Source: Haloechinothrix_A salitolerans (GTDB taxonomy: Bacteria; Actinomycetota; Actinomycetes; Mycobacteriales; Pseudonocardiaceae). From it: a DNA stretch of 64,000 nt. This document shows positions 8,539 through 17,116 of the stretch, one piece after another. Within the stretch, counting starts at the first letter, position 1. Every line of letters starts with the position of its first letter. The position numbers were made by a program, and so were the translations under genes. The notes beneath the pieces are model-generated. The model searched no databases. It had not been told where the DNA came from and worked only from the letters and a program-made list of their open reading frames with translations. The stretch lies in the NCBI RefSeq assembly GCF_039544105.1, contig NZ_BAABLA010000120.1; one strand, 5' to 3'.

Positions 8539-9357
8539 GTGCGAACCAGTAGCAATCCCGCGTTCCGCAACCTGCCTGTCGGCAGTGCCGCAGGCGCACC
8601 GTACGCGGGCTACGACCAACCGGGCTACGGCGCCCCGCAGACCGCGACGGGCGCCGACGACCGGCCGATGACCGTTGACGACGTCGTGATGAAGACCGGT
8701 GCCGCGATCGGCACCGCACTGCTGACCGGCGTGATCACCGCGATCTGGGCGCGTGGGGAGATGCTCGACGCCATCGCGGCCGGTGGTTCGTCCGGTGCGG
8801 TGTTCGGTGTGATGATCGTCGCGCTGTTGGCCGGTCTCGGCCTCGCCTTGTTCATCTCGTTCAAGCAGAAGGCGAGCGCCGGCTTGACGCTGGCGTACTC
8901 CGCCGTCGAGGGCGTGTTCCTTGGCGCCATCACCGGGATGTTCGAACTGATGGTGCCTGGGGTGGCCCTCCAGGCGATCCTCGGTACGGCGCTGGTGTTC
9001 GTCACCATGCTGGTGGTCTACAAGACCGGCGCGGTGAAGGTGACACCGAAGCTGCGTAAATGGGTTATCGGTGCCGCGGCTGCCGCCTTCGGTCTCATCC
9101 TGGTCAACTTGCTGCTCAGCTTCGTCGGGATCGACCTCGGGGTGCGCGGCAACGGTACGCTCGGCATCATTGTCGGCCTTGTGTTCATCGGTATCGCCGC
9201 GTTCATGCTCCTGCTCGACTTCGACATGGCCGACAACATGATTCGCGCGGGCATGCCGCAGAAGTGGGCGTGGTTCGCCGCGTTCGGTCTCATGACCACG
9301 CTGGTGTGGCTGTACTTCGAGATGATCCGCCTGCTCTGGGCGCTGCAGAGCGAGTAA
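8539..9357 (+). CDS. Bax inhibitor-1/YccA family membrane protein
   Basis: A 272-residue integral membrane protein of the Bax inhibitor-1/YccA superfamily (TMBIM-like, proposed calcium-leak or stress-related channels). After a 50-residue cytoplasmic head rich in Gly, Pro and Tyr there are about seven hydrophobic segments, for example GAAIGTALLTGVITAIWA, VFGVMIVALLAGLGLALFI and GLVFIGIAAFMLLLDF. The actinobacterial signature MVPGVALQAILGTALVF is present, as is the terminal TTLVWLYFEMIRLLWALQS. Translation starts at GTG 8539 behind AGGAGGG. A rho-independent hairpin follows, so it appears to be a single-gene unit. Confidence 0.92.
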   Translation: MRTSSNPAFRNLPVGSAAGAPYAGYDQPGYGAPQTATGADDRPMTVDDVVMKTGAAIGTALLTGVITAIWARGEMLDAIAAGGSSGAVFGVMIVALLAGLGLALFISFKQKASAGLTLAYSAVEGVFLGAITGMFELMVPGVALQAILGTALVFVTMLVVYKTGAVKVTPKLRKWVIGAAAAAFGLILVNLLLSFVGIDLGVRGNGTLGIIVGLVFIGIAAFMLLLDFDMADNMIRAGMPQKWAWFAAFGLMTTLVWLYFEMIRLLWALQSE

Positions 9358-9376
9358 CCGCATACCGACACGCGAC

Positions 9377-9407
9377 GGGGCGCCGGGTCGACGTGACCCG
9401 GCGCCCC
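9377..9407 (+). terminator. Hairpin terminator after the Bax inhibitor-1 gene
   Basis: Arms GGGGCGCCGGGTC (9377-9389) and GACCCGGCGCCCC (9395-9407) pair perfectly over 13 bp around a 5-nt loop, followed by TGTTCCGT. It starts 20 bases past the stop. Confidence 0.8.
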
Positions 9408-9479
9408 TGTTCCGTCTGGGGGCTGGTGGGCCGGGGCTGACTGGCCGCCCGCCCGGTCACGCGGCCGAACCGTGTCGGA

Positions 9480-10700
9480 TCAGCTCATGCGCTCCAGCAC
9501 CATCGCCATGCCCTGACCACCGCCGACACACATCGTCTCCAAGCCGAACTGCTTGTCGTGGTGGCGCAGCGAGTTGATCAGCGTCGAGGTGATCCGCGCG
9601 CCGGTCATGCCGAACGGGTGGCCGACGGCGATCGCGCCGCCGTTGACGTTCAGGCGCTCGATGTCGATGCCGAGCTCCTGGTACGACGGGATGACCTGCG
9701 CCGCGAACGCCTCGTTGATCTCCACAAGGTCGATGTCGCTGATGCTCATGCCTGCCCGCTTGAGCGCCTGCTTTGACGCCTCCACGGGGCCGAGGCCCAT
9801 GATCTCCGGCGACAGCCCGGTCACGCCGGTCGAGACGACCCGCGCCAGCGGCGTGATGCCCAGCTCGGCGGCCTTGGTGTCGGACATGACGATCACCGCG
9901 GCGGCGCCGTCGTTGAGTGGGCAGGCGTTGGCGGCCGTGATGCGGCCGTCCGGACGGAACACCGGCTTCAGCCCTGCGACACCCTCCACGGTGACGCCGG
10001 CGCGCGGGCCGTCATCGGCGTCGACCACGGAGCCGTCCGGCAGCGTGACCGGCGTGATGTCCTTCGCCCAGAAGCCGTCCGCGATCGCCTTCTCGGCGAG
10101 GTTCTGCGAACGTACGCCGAACTCGTCCATCTGCTCGCGGGTGATGCCCTTCAACCGCGCCAGGTTCTCGGCGGTCTGACCCATCGGGATGTAGACGTCC
10201 GGCAGCAGGCCCTGCTCGCGTGGGTCGGTCCAGCTGTCGGCGCCCTCGGCCGCCACCTTCGCGGTGCGCGCTTCGGCGTCGGCGAAGATCGGGTTGTGAG
10301 TGTCCGGCAGCGAGTCCGAGCTGCCCTTGGCGAATCGGGACACCGTCTCGACGCCCGCCGAGATGAAGACGTCGCCCTCACCGGCCTTGATCGCGTGCAT
10401 CGCCATACGCGTGGTCTGCAGGCTGGACGAGCAGTACCGGGTGATCGTCGTGCCGGGCAGGTGGTCGTAGCCAAGCTGCACGGCGACGGAACGGCCCATG
10501 TTGAAGCCCTGCTCACCGCCTGGCAGGCCGCAGCCCAGCATCAGGTCGTCGATCTGGGCGGGGTCGAGTTGCGGCACCTTGTCCAGCGCTGCCCGCACCA
10601 TCTGGACGGTCAGATCGTCGGGGCGCATGTCCACCAGTGATCCCTTGCCCGCACGCCCGATGGGAGAACGGGCGGTCGACACGATCACAGCTTCAGGCAT
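9480..10700 (-). CDS. Acetyl-CoA C-acetyltransferase (thiolase)
   Basis: A 406-residue thiolase that cleaves or condenses acyl-CoA, for beta-oxidation or acetoacetyl-CoA formation. The nucleophilic Cys90 is in TRYCSSSLQT, the catalytic His in GHPFGMTGAR, and the second Cys in CVGGGQGMAM near the C-terminus. Length and N-terminal VIVSTARSPIGRAGKG are typical. AAGGAGAG precedes the ATG at 10700. It occupies the place of fadA3 (Rv1074c) beside cbs in Mycobacterium tuberculosis, which supports a fatty-acid-degradation role, though the chain-length preference cannot be read from sequence. Confidence 0.93.
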   Translation of the reverse strand: MPEAVIVSTARSPIGRAGKGSLVDMRPDDLTVQMVRAALDKVPQLDPAQIDDLMLGCGLPGGEQGFNMGRSVAVQLGYDHLPGTTITRYCSSSLQTTRMAMHAIKAGEGDVFISAGVETVSRFAKGSSDSLPDTHNPIFADAEARTAKVAAEGADSWTDPREQGLLPDVYIPMGQTAENLARLKGITREQMDEFGVRSQNLAEKAIADGFWAKDITPVTLPDGSVVDADDGPRAGVTVEGVAGLKPVFRPDGRITAANACPLNDGAAAVIVMSDTKAAELGITPLARVVSTGVTGLSPEIMGLGPVEASKQALKRAGMSISDIDLVEINEAFAAQVIPSYQELGIDIERLNVNGGAIAVGHPFGMTGARITSTLINSLRHHDKQFGLETMCVGGGQGMAMVLERMS

Positions 10701-10796
10701 GACGGGGTCTCTCCTTCATAGTGAGAATGCGTTGGGTCCATCGTGCATGGCTCACTCGCAGGTTGCTATGGGCGCTCCGCCTAATGGGACCGCGGT

Positions 10797-10823
10797 CTCG
10801 TCACCACCCGCCCGGGTGACGAG
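10797..10823. promoter_or_regulatory. Inverted repeat in the thiolase/cbs divergent gap
   Basis: CTCGTCACC (10797-10805) and GGTGACGAG (10815-10823) form a perfect 9-bp dyad with a 9-nt spacer in the 245-bp gap between the divergent thiolase and cbs genes. A regulator site is possible. No function is shown. Confidence 0.35.
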
Positions 10824-10945
10824 CCCCAGAGGCATCGGCGAATCGTCCGGGTTGGGGAGCGGCGGGAGTGGGGCCTTCGCGGCTAGGCTTCCCAAGCAGA
10901 AGAACCGAGGCGCCACGAGCGCCGTATGAAAGCAAAGGAACCCTG

Positions 10946-12349
10946 GTGGACTACGTCGAGCATGTGATCGATCTGGTGGGTAACACCCCGCTGGTGAAGC
11001 TGAACGCGCTAACCGCGCACATCGCCAAGGACGCCGACGGTAACGCGCCGACGGTGCTGGCGAAGGTCGAGTACTTCAACCCGGGTGGCAGCGTCAAGGA
11101 CCGCATCGCCGTGCGCATGATCGAGGCGGCGGAAGAGTCCGGTGAGCTCAAGCCAGGCGGCACCATCGTCGAGCCGACGTCCGGCAACACCGGTGTCGGG
11201 CTGGCCATGGTCGCCCAGCGTAAGGGCTACCGCTGCGTGTTCGTCTGCCCTGACAAGGTCAGCGAGGACAAGCGCAACGTTCTCAAGGCGTACGGCGCCG
11301 AGGTCGTCGTGTGCCCGACCGCGGTGCCGCCGGACCACCCAGACTCCTACTACTGCGTATCCGACCGGCTTGTCACCGAGATCGACGGCGCGTGGAAACC
11401 GAACCAGTACGCCAACCAGGCGAACCCGCGGAGCCACTACGAGACCACCGGTCCCGAGCTGTGGCAGCAGACTGACGGCAAGATCACGCACTTCGTCGCG
11501 GGCGTCGGCACCGGCGGCACGATCAGCGGCACCGGCAAGTACCTCAAGGAGGTGTCCGACGGCGCGGTCCGGGTGGTCGGCGCTGATCCCGAGGGCTCGG
11601 TGTACTCGGGCGGCACCGGACGTCCGTACCTGGTGGAAGGCGTCGGTGAGGACTTCTGGCCGGAAACCTACGACAGGAACATCGCCGACGAGATCATCGC
11701 GATCAGCGACTCGCACTCGTTCACCACCACTCGTGAGCTGGCCGAGCAGGAAGGGCTGCTCGTCGGTGGGTCGTGCGGCATGGCGGTCGCGGCCGCGATC
11801 CGGCTGGCGGAGCGACTCGCCGACGAAGGCCGCTCAGACGCGGTGATCGTGGTGCTGTTGCCCGATGGTGGCAGGGGCTACCTGACCAAGGTGTTCAACG
11901 ACTCCTGGATGGCCTCCTACGGTTTCCTGCCACCTGGATCGACCGACGCCACGGTTGGGGACGTCCTGCGGCGCAAGGATGGCTCGCTGCCCGAGCTGGT
12001 GCACACCCACCCGACAGAGACCGTCGCCGAGGCGGTGTCGATCCTGCGCGAGTTCGGCGTCAGCCAGATGCCGGTGGTCAGCGCGGAACCGCCGGTGATG
12101 GCCGCCGAGGTCGTCGGAGCGGTGAACGAGCGAGAGCTGCTCGACGCGCTGTTCTCCGGCAAGGCGGAGCTCGCTGACCGGCTTGACCGGCACATGTCGG
12201 CGCCGCTACCCACCATCGGAGCGGGGGAGCCCATCTCTTCGGTGAGCGACGCGCTGGTCCACGCGGATGGGGCATTAGTGCTGATGGACGGCAAACCGGT
12301 CGGCGTTATTACCCGGCAGGACCTGCTCGCGTTCCTGGCGGGCGGCTGA
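10946..12349 (+). CDS. cbs: Cystathionine beta-synthase
   Basis: A 467-residue PLP enzyme joining homocysteine with serine to give cystathionine in reverse transsulfuration. The PLP lysine is Lys51 in FNPGGSVKDRIA, with the substrate loop EPTSGNTGVGLA and the phosphate loop GTGGTISGTG. Residues about 340-465 are two CBS domains (LPELVHTHPTETVAEAVSILREFG to GVITRQDLLAFL), the usual regulatory module. The GTG at 10946 is chosen because AAGGAA lies 5 bases upstream and the family N-terminus (VEHVIDLVGNTPLVKL) begins there. It matches Rv1077 and precedes the RDD gene and metB, as in mycobacteria. Confidence 0.95.
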   Translation: MDYVEHVIDLVGNTPLVKLNALTAHIAKDADGNAPTVLAKVEYFNPGGSVKDRIAVRMIEAAEESGELKPGGTIVEPTSGNTGVGLAMVAQRKGYRCVFVCPDKVSEDKRNVLKAYGAEVVVCPTAVPPDHPDSYYCVSDRLVTEIDGAWKPNQYANQANPRSHYETTGPELWQQTDGKITHFVAGVGTGGTISGTGKYLKEVSDGAVRVVGADPEGSVYSGGTGRPYLVEGVGEDFWPETYDRNIADEIIAISDSHSFTTTRELAEQEGLLVGGSCGMAVAAAIRLAERLADEGRSDAVIVVLLPDGGRGYLTKVFNDSWMASYGFLPPGSTDATVGDVLRRKDGSLPELVHTHPTETVAEAVSILREFGVSQMPVVSAEPPVMAAEVVGAVNERELLDALFSGKAELADRLDRHMSAPLPTIGAGEPISSVSDALVHADGALVLMDGKPVGVITRQDLLAFLAGG

Positions 12350-12449
12350 CACCACGATCCGTGGGGTAATCCCGGCGAGGACGACGACTATCCGCTAGCG
12401 TGTGCCGCGAGTGAGAGTTTCACGTGATCGCTAAGGGGATTGAGCCCAC

Positions 12450-13790
12450 ATGAGTGCTCCCGAGCCACCGAATCCACAGCAGCAAGACCAGGGTCCGCCG
12501 GGCGGTGAACAGCAACAACAGGACGTCCCCTTCGGCGATGCGCCGGAGCCAACGCAGGTCGTTCAGCCGGGGCAGCCGTCCGAGCAGGACCAGGGGCACG
12601 AGGCGAACGCGACACAGATCGTCTCGCCCGCGCAGCAGCCCGGGGGTGGGCAGGGACAGAACGCCGAGTCCACACAGCTGGTGTCGCCAGCACAGCAGCC
12701 GTCGGGGATTCCGTACACGCCGCCGCCGAGCGCGGCGGACAACCCAGGCGCCATGTCGCAGCCGGGCTTGCAACCCGCGTCGCCGCCTGCGGGCTTCGGC
12801 CAGCAGCCAGCACCCGGCTTTGACCCGTACCAGAGTCAGCCGGGTGCTGGCATGCCGCCGCAGGGGCCACCGCCGGGACAGTTCGGTGGCCCGCCACCTG
12901 GCCAACCGCCAGGATTCGGTGCACCGCCGCCCGGGTTCCCACCGCCGATGGGTGCGGCGCCGGGCGGCCAGCTCGCCGAGTGGGGACCGCGTGCCGCCGG
13001 GATGCTGATCGACAACGGCATCCCCATGCTGGCCCTGTTCCTCAGCATGTTCGTCTTTTTCGTCGACATGGTGGTCGGCTTCATCCTCTTCATGTTGGTG
13101 GCGCTCGCGGTCACGGCGTTCGGCATCTACAACCGGGTGTTCCAGCAAGGCAAGACGGGTCAGTCCCTCGGGAAAAGGGTGATGAAGCTCCGGCTGATCG
13201 GGGAGACGACCGGACAGCCGATCGGCGTCGGCAACGCGTTCGTGCGCGAAATCGCGCACGCGCTTGAGTTCGGCATCGGATACCTCTGGCCGTTGTTCGA
13301 TGACAAGAAGCAGACCTTCGCGGACAAGCTGATGCACACGGTCGTCGTGACAGCGTCACCCGCTCCCGCTGGCGCGCCAGGTGCGCCAGGCGGGTTCGGG
13401 CAGCCGGGGATGCCGCAGGGCCCACCGCCCGGATACGGCCAGCCGGGTATGCCGCAGGGCTACGGCCAGCCGGGCATGCCGCATGGGCAGCCACCCGGTT
13501 TCGCGCCGCAGGGCCCGCCGCCTGGATACGGCCAGCCGGGAATGCCTCCGCAGGGTCCGCCATCGGGCGGCTTCGGTCAGCCCGGCGCGCCGCAGGGCCC
13601 GCCGCCCGGATATGGCCAGCCGGGAATGCCTCCGCAGGGTCCGCCATCGGGTGGCTTCGGCCAGCCGGGAATGCCTCCGCAGGGTCCGCCATCGGACGGC
13701 TTCGCCCAGCAGTCCCCGCCGTACGGTGACTACGGCCAGCAGGGCCAGCCGCAGCAGAGCTGGTACGGACAGCCGCCGCAGCAGGGCTGA
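12450..13790 (+). CDS. RDD family membrane protein with Pro/Gly/Gln-rich ends
   Basis: A 446-residue protein corresponding in position to Rv1078 (proline-rich antigen). Residues 1-175 are a Pro/Gln/Gly-rich head with two QLVSPAQQP-like TQIV/TQLV segments. The central 150 residues form the RDD membrane domain, starting EWGPRAAGMLIDNGIPMLALF with the defining Arg, followed by two membrane segments and GKTGQSLGKRVMKLRLIGE. The tail is a run of GYGQPGMPPQGPPSGGFGQPG-like repeats. The ATG at 12450 follows AAGGGGA. RDD function is generally unknown. The head and tail are probably disordered and cytoplasmic. Confidence in the family is high. Confidence 0.9.
   Translation: MSAPEPPNPQQQDQGPPGGEQQQQDVPFGDAPEPTQVVQPGQPSEQDQGHEANATQIVSPAQQPGGGQGQNAESTQLVSPAQQPSGIPYTPPPSAADNPGAMSQPGLQPASPPAGFGQQPAPGFDPYQSQPGAGMPPQGPPPGQFGGPPPGQPPGFGAPPPGFPPPMGAAPGGQLAEWGPRAAGMLIDNGIPMLALFLSMFVFFVDMVVGFILFMLVALAVTAFGIYNRVFQQGKTGQSLGKRVMKLRLIGETTGQPIGVGNAFVREIAHALEFGIGYLWPLFDDKKQTFADKLMHTVVVTASPAPAGAPGAPGGFGQPGMPQGPPPGYGQPGMPQGYGQPGMPHGQPPGFAPQGPPPGYGQPGMPPQGPPSGGFGQPGAPQGPPPGYGQPGMPPQGPPSGGFGQPGMPPQGPPSDGFAQQSPPYGDYGQQGQPQQSWYGQPPQQG
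13508..13710 (+). repeat. In-frame tandem repeat in the RDD protein tail
   Basis: The segment GGCCAGCCGGGAATGCCTCC with its downstream CGCAGGGTCCGCCATCGG occurs in nearly identical copies near 13530, 13614 and 13660. The units encode QPGMPPQGPPSGGFG. Such near-identity at the DNA level suggests recent expansion by slippage or unequal exchange. Confidence 0.7.
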
Positions 13791-13870
13791 TCGACGTTCC
13801 CGCCGAGCCGCACGCTGACGTCCCTGGTCGGGGAGTTGGTGTGCGGCTCTCGTCCGGGAGGGAGCGGTTG

Positions 13871-14296
13871 GTGAACTGGTGTGCCTTGATCGCGGGAGCG
13901 CTCGCCGTGCTGTATGGCGTCATCGGTGGCGTATTCGTCGTGGTGGGCGGCGCCGAGCTTGCCGGTGCCGACACGCTCGATCCGGTCGGTGCCGTGGTCT
14001 TCCTGGCCCTGGTCGTGATCTCCGGACTGCTGTTGACCGGAGGTGTGCTGTTGCTCGCCCGTAGGGCATCGGGACAGTGGACGGTCGTGGCTGGCGCCGT
14101 GCTGAGCATCGGCGGGATCAGCTATGTCCTGCTCAGGACGTCGACCGCGCCAATGGGCGTTACGCCTGAGCTCGCGGCATCCGCGAACACCGAGCTACGG
14201 CAGATCGCGGTGGTCGCCCTCGTGCTCGCCATTGTGATGCTGGCGCTCGCCTTGGTGCCGCGGCGGGAGCAGGGGTCGCGGCCACCGACGTGGTGA
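13871..14296 (+). CDS. Small integral membrane protein, unknown function
   Basis: About 141 residues with four hydrophobic segments: LIAGALAVLYGVIGGVFVVVG, AVVFLALVVISGLLLTGGVLLL, WTVVAGAVLSIGGISYVLL and IAVVALVLAIVMLALALV. I do not recognise a named family. The GTG at 13871 has GGAGGGAG upstream; an in-frame GTG at 13841 is possible and would add ten charged residues. It lies between the RDD gene and metB, which are adjacent in Mycobacterium tuberculosis, so it looks like a local addition. Codon use is like its neighbours. Confidence 0.7.
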   Translation: MNWCALIAGALAVLYGVIGGVFVVVGGAELAGADTLDPVGAVVFLALVVISGLLLTGGVLLLARRASGQWTVVAGAVLSIGGISYVLLRTSTAPMGVTPELAASANTELRQIAVVALVLAIVMLALALVPRREQGSRPPTW

Positions 14297-14317
14297 GCCG
14301 GGCATACCCTCGGGACC

Positions 14318-15472
14318 ATGGTCGACGACACCTCACACCTTGGATTCGAAACCCGAGCCATCCACGCCGGACAGGAGCCCGATCCGCGAACCGGAGCGGT
14401 GATCACGCCCATCTTCCAGACGTCGACCTACGCGCAGGACGGCGTCGGTGGCACGCGCGAGGGCTACGAGTACTCCCGCACCGCCAACCCGACCCGCACC
14501 GTCATGGAGGACGCGCTGGCCGCGTTGGAGGACGCCGCGCACTGTGTCGCGTTCGCTTCCGGGATGGCGGCCAGTGACGCGGTGCTGCGGATCGTGCTGC
14601 GGCCCGGCGATCACCTCGTGCTCGGCAACGACGCCTACGGCGGCACGTTCCGGCTCATCGACAAGGTGCTCACCGGCTGGGGCGTCGACTACACCGTTGC
14701 CGACATGTCCTCGCCCGACGAGGTGCGCGCGGCACTGCGGCCGGAGACCAAGCTCGTCTGGTGCGAGACGCCCAGCAATCCGCTGCTCGGCATCGCCGAC
14801 ATCGCCGGGCTCGCCGACATCGCGCACTCCGGCGGTGCGCGGCTCGTCGTGGACAACACCTTCGCGACGCCGTACCTCCAGCAGCCGCTCGGGCTCGGCG
14901 CGGACTTCGTCGTGCACTCCACGACGAAGTACCTCGGCGGGCACTCCGACGTCGTCGGCGGCGCGGTGGTGACGAACTCCGACGAGACGCGCGAACAGCT
15001 CTTCTTCCTGCGCAACTCGGCGGGCGCGGTGCCGGGGCCGTTCGACAGTTGGCTCACGCTGCGCGGCATGAAGACCCTCGCCGTGCGGATGGAGCGGCAT
15101 TGCGACAACGCCGAGCGCATCGCGCGGATGCTTGCCGAGCACGACGGCATCACCGAGGTGTACTACCCGGGCCTGTCCGAGCACCCCGGGCACGTCCTGG
15201 CGGCGAAGCAGATGCGGCGGTTCGGCGGGATGGTGTCGTTCACCGTCGCGGGTGGCGAGCAGCGCGCACTCGACGTCGCGGCGAAGCCGAAGCTGTTCCT
15301 GCTCGCGGAGTCGCTGGGCGGCATCGAGTCGCTGATCGAGCACCCTGGTCGCATGACGCACGCCAGCGTGGACGGGTCACAGCTTCAGGTGCCCGCTGGG
15401 CTGTTGCGCATCTCGGTAGGGATCGAGAACGCCGATGACCTCATGGCGGACCTGTCGGCGGCGCTGGCCTAG
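14318..15472 (+). CDS. metB: Cystathionine gamma-synthase / gamma-lyase
   Basis: A 384-residue PLP enzyme of the Cys/Met metabolism family. Lys204 in HSTTKYLGGHSD is the PLP lysine; EYSRTANPTR and the LVVDNTFATPYLQQPL segment are family hallmarks. It sits downstream of cbs as Rv1079 does of Rv1077, so it probably completes interconversion of homocysteine and cysteine through cystathionine. Synthase and lyase activities are hard to separate by sequence. The ATG at 14318 is 21 bases after the preceding gene. Its TAG stop shares a CTAG with the stop of the convergent ilvA gene, so the two genes overlap by 4 bp with no terminator between them. Confidence 0.92.
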   Translation: MVDDTSHLGFETRAIHAGQEPDPRTGAVITPIFQTSTYAQDGVGGTREGYEYSRTANPTRTVMEDALAALEDAAHCVAFASGMAASDAVLRIVLRPGDHLVLGNDAYGGTFRLIDKVLTGWGVDYTVADMSSPDEVRAALRPETKLVWCETPSNPLLGIADIAGLADIAHSGGARLVVDNTFATPYLQQPLGLGADFVVHSTTKYLGGHSDVVGGAVVTNSDETREQLFFLRNSAGAVPGPFDSWLTLRGMKTLAVRMERHCDNAERIARMLAEHDGITEVYYPGLSEHPGHVLAAKQMRRFGGMVSFTVAGGEQRALDVAAKPKLFLLAESLGGIESLIEHPGRMTHASVDGSQLQVPAGLLRISVGIENADDLMADLSAALA

Positions 15473-16674
15473 GAGATCACCGTGTAGCCGGAGTTCTGCA
15501 GTTCGGCAGCGACCTCGGCACGGTGTTCGGGGCCGCGTGTCTCCAGGTTCAGTGACACCTCGACCTCGTCGAGCTCCAGCGCGCCAGCGGTCCGCGAGTG
15601 TTCGACGTCGAGGACGTTGGCGCCCAACTTGCCCACCGTTGTCAAGATCTCGCCGAGCGAACCGGGCCGATCGCGGACCCGCAACCGCAGCGACAGATAC
15701 CGGCCGCCAGCGGTCATGCCGTGCCGGATGATGCGCAGCAGGAGCAGCGGGTCGACGTTGCCACCGGACAGGATCGACACGATCGGCGGCTTGAATGCGC
15801 GTGGATGTTCCAGCAACGCCGCCACCCCGGCCGCTCCGGCAGGCTCCACCACGAGCTTGCGGCGTTCGAGGCAGAGCAGCACCGCACGTGACAGTGACTC
15901 CTCGCTGACTGTGACGACGTCGCTGGCCAGCGACGAGACGTGTCCGAAGCTCACCTCGCCGAGCTGGCCGACCGCGATCCCGTCCGCCATCGTGTAGGTC
16001 GATCCCAGCGGCACTGGGTGTCCAGCGGCGAGCGACGGTGGGTATGCGGCCGCGCCCGATGCCTGCACACCGACGACCTTGACGTCCGGCCTGCGGGCGG
16101 CCATGGCAGCGCCGACGCCCGCGAGCAGGCCGCCACCACCGGTGGGCACGACCACCGTAGCGGCGTCAGGCACCTGATCCAGGATTTCGAGACCGACGGT
16201 GCCCTGCCCCGCGATGATGTCTGGGTGGTCGAACGGGTGGATGAACACCGCACCCTCGCGCTCGGCGAAGTCGGTGGCGGCGGCGAAGGTCTCGGTCAGT
16301 TCGGTGCCGACCAGGTGAACCTCAGCGCCGTAGCCCCTTGTCGCCGCCACCTTCGGCAGTGGGGCCCGCTCTGGCATGAACACCGTGGCGCGGGTGCCGA
16401 TCAGCGAGGCGGCCAGGGCGACGCCCTGCGCGTGGTTGCCCGCGCTGACCGCGACGACGCCGCGCTCGCGCTCGGCCGCCGAGAGGCCGTGGATGCGCGT
16501 ATAGGCGCCCCTGATCTTGAACGACCCGGTGCGCTGCAGCGTCTCGCACTTGAGATAGACGTCGCCGTTGTGGAGCCGGGCGAGGTCCCTGGCGTGCTCC
16601 ATCGGCGTCTGGCGCACCACGTCGGAAAGCAAGTCCCGAGCGGCCTCGATCTTGTCAATGCTGACGAGGTCCAT
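15469..16674 (-). CDS. ilvA: Threonine ammonia-lyase with C-terminal ACT domain
   Basis: A 401-residue PLP enzyme that deaminates threonine to 2-oxobutanoate. PLP lysine Lys53 lies in RTGSFKIRGAY; the VSAGNHAQGVALAA and GGGGLLAGVG loops are standard. The C-terminal 75 residues (LSLRLRVRDRPGSLGEILTTVG) are a single ACT domain. One ACT domain and 400 residues fit the short, often catabolic or less isoleucine-sensitive form rather than the 500-residue two-ACT enzyme. The ATG is at 16674. Its stop overlaps that of metB on the other strand. It supplies oxobutanoate for isoleucine synthesis or threonine breakdown. Confidence 0.92.
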   Translation of the reverse strand: MDLVSIDKIEAARDLLSDVVRQTPMEHARDLARLHNGDVYLKCETLQRTGSFKIRGAYTRIHGLSAAERERGVVAVSAGNHAQGVALAASLIGTRATVFMPERAPLPKVAATRGYGAEVHLVGTELTETFAAATDFAEREGAVFIHPFDHPDIIAGQGTVGLEILDQVPDAATVVVPTGGGGLLAGVGAAMAARRPDVKVVGVQASGAAAYPPSLAAGHPVPLGSTYTMADGIAVGQLGEVSFGHVSSLASDVVTVSEESLSRAVLLCLERRKLVVEPAGAAGVAALLEHPRAFKPPIVSILSGGNVDPLLLLRIIRHGMTAGGRYLSLRLRVRDRPGSLGEILTTVGKLGANVLDVEHSRTAGALELDEVEVSLNLETRGPEHRAEVAAELQNSGYTVIS

Positions 16675-16771
16675 GCCTGCGGATCATGCCACGTGTGAGG
16701 CGCGACTCATGTCGCCCATGGGGACCGGGTACGCTGGAGAGCCACAACGACCTGTCGACGTGGGAGAACGG

Positions 16772-17041
16772 ATGATTCGGGGGAAGAGGGAATCGCGGGC
16801 GACCCGCGCTACGGGTGGGGTGTCGATGCTCGTCGGCGTTGCCTCAGCCGTCGCCCTGACCGGGGCAGCCTTCTTCACCGTGCAGCAGGCCACCTGCGCC
16901 GACCCGGGCACCTACATCAGGCACGCCGACCACGTGGAGCTGGTCGGCGGCTGTGTCGATGGGAGCGAGTTGCCCGCGCGGGACGGTGGCGACGACAGCG
17001 ACCGCACGCACGAGCAGGGCAAGGGCTTCTACCGGCCCTGA
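16772..17041 (+). CDS. Small anchored or secreted protein, unknown function
   Basis: An 89-residue protein divergent from ilvA. A basic start (MIRGKRESRATR) is followed by one hydrophobic segment (VSMLVGVASAVALTGAAFFTV), then a short polar tail with two cysteines (QQATCADPG and GGCVDG) that could form a disulfide outside the cell. The ATG at 16772 has GGGAG 5 bases upstream; the longer frame upstream is the ilvA antisense. I do not recognise the family. A conserved dyad repeat follows its stop. Confidence 0.65.
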   Translation: MIRGKRESRATRATGGVSMLVGVASAVALTGAAFFTVQQATCADPGTYIRHADHVELVGGCVDGSELPARDGGDDSDRTHEQGKGFYRP

Positions 17042-17068
17042 GCGGTCACGGGCACCTGCGATCTGAAG

Positions 17069-17108
17069 ACGTTGTGGTCGTTATAGCGACCTAAACGCAT
17101 CCAGATCC
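17069..17108. repeat. Degenerate copy of a CGTTGTGGTCG dyad in a convergent gap
   Basis: Left arm CGTTGTGGTCG (17070-17080), centre TTATAG, then a right arm that matches at 9 of 11 positions. The same sequence, with both arms intact, is at 59015-59042, also between convergent genes. The shared block continues into AGATCC. Confidence 0.6.
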
Positions 17109-17116
17109 ACACGCCG

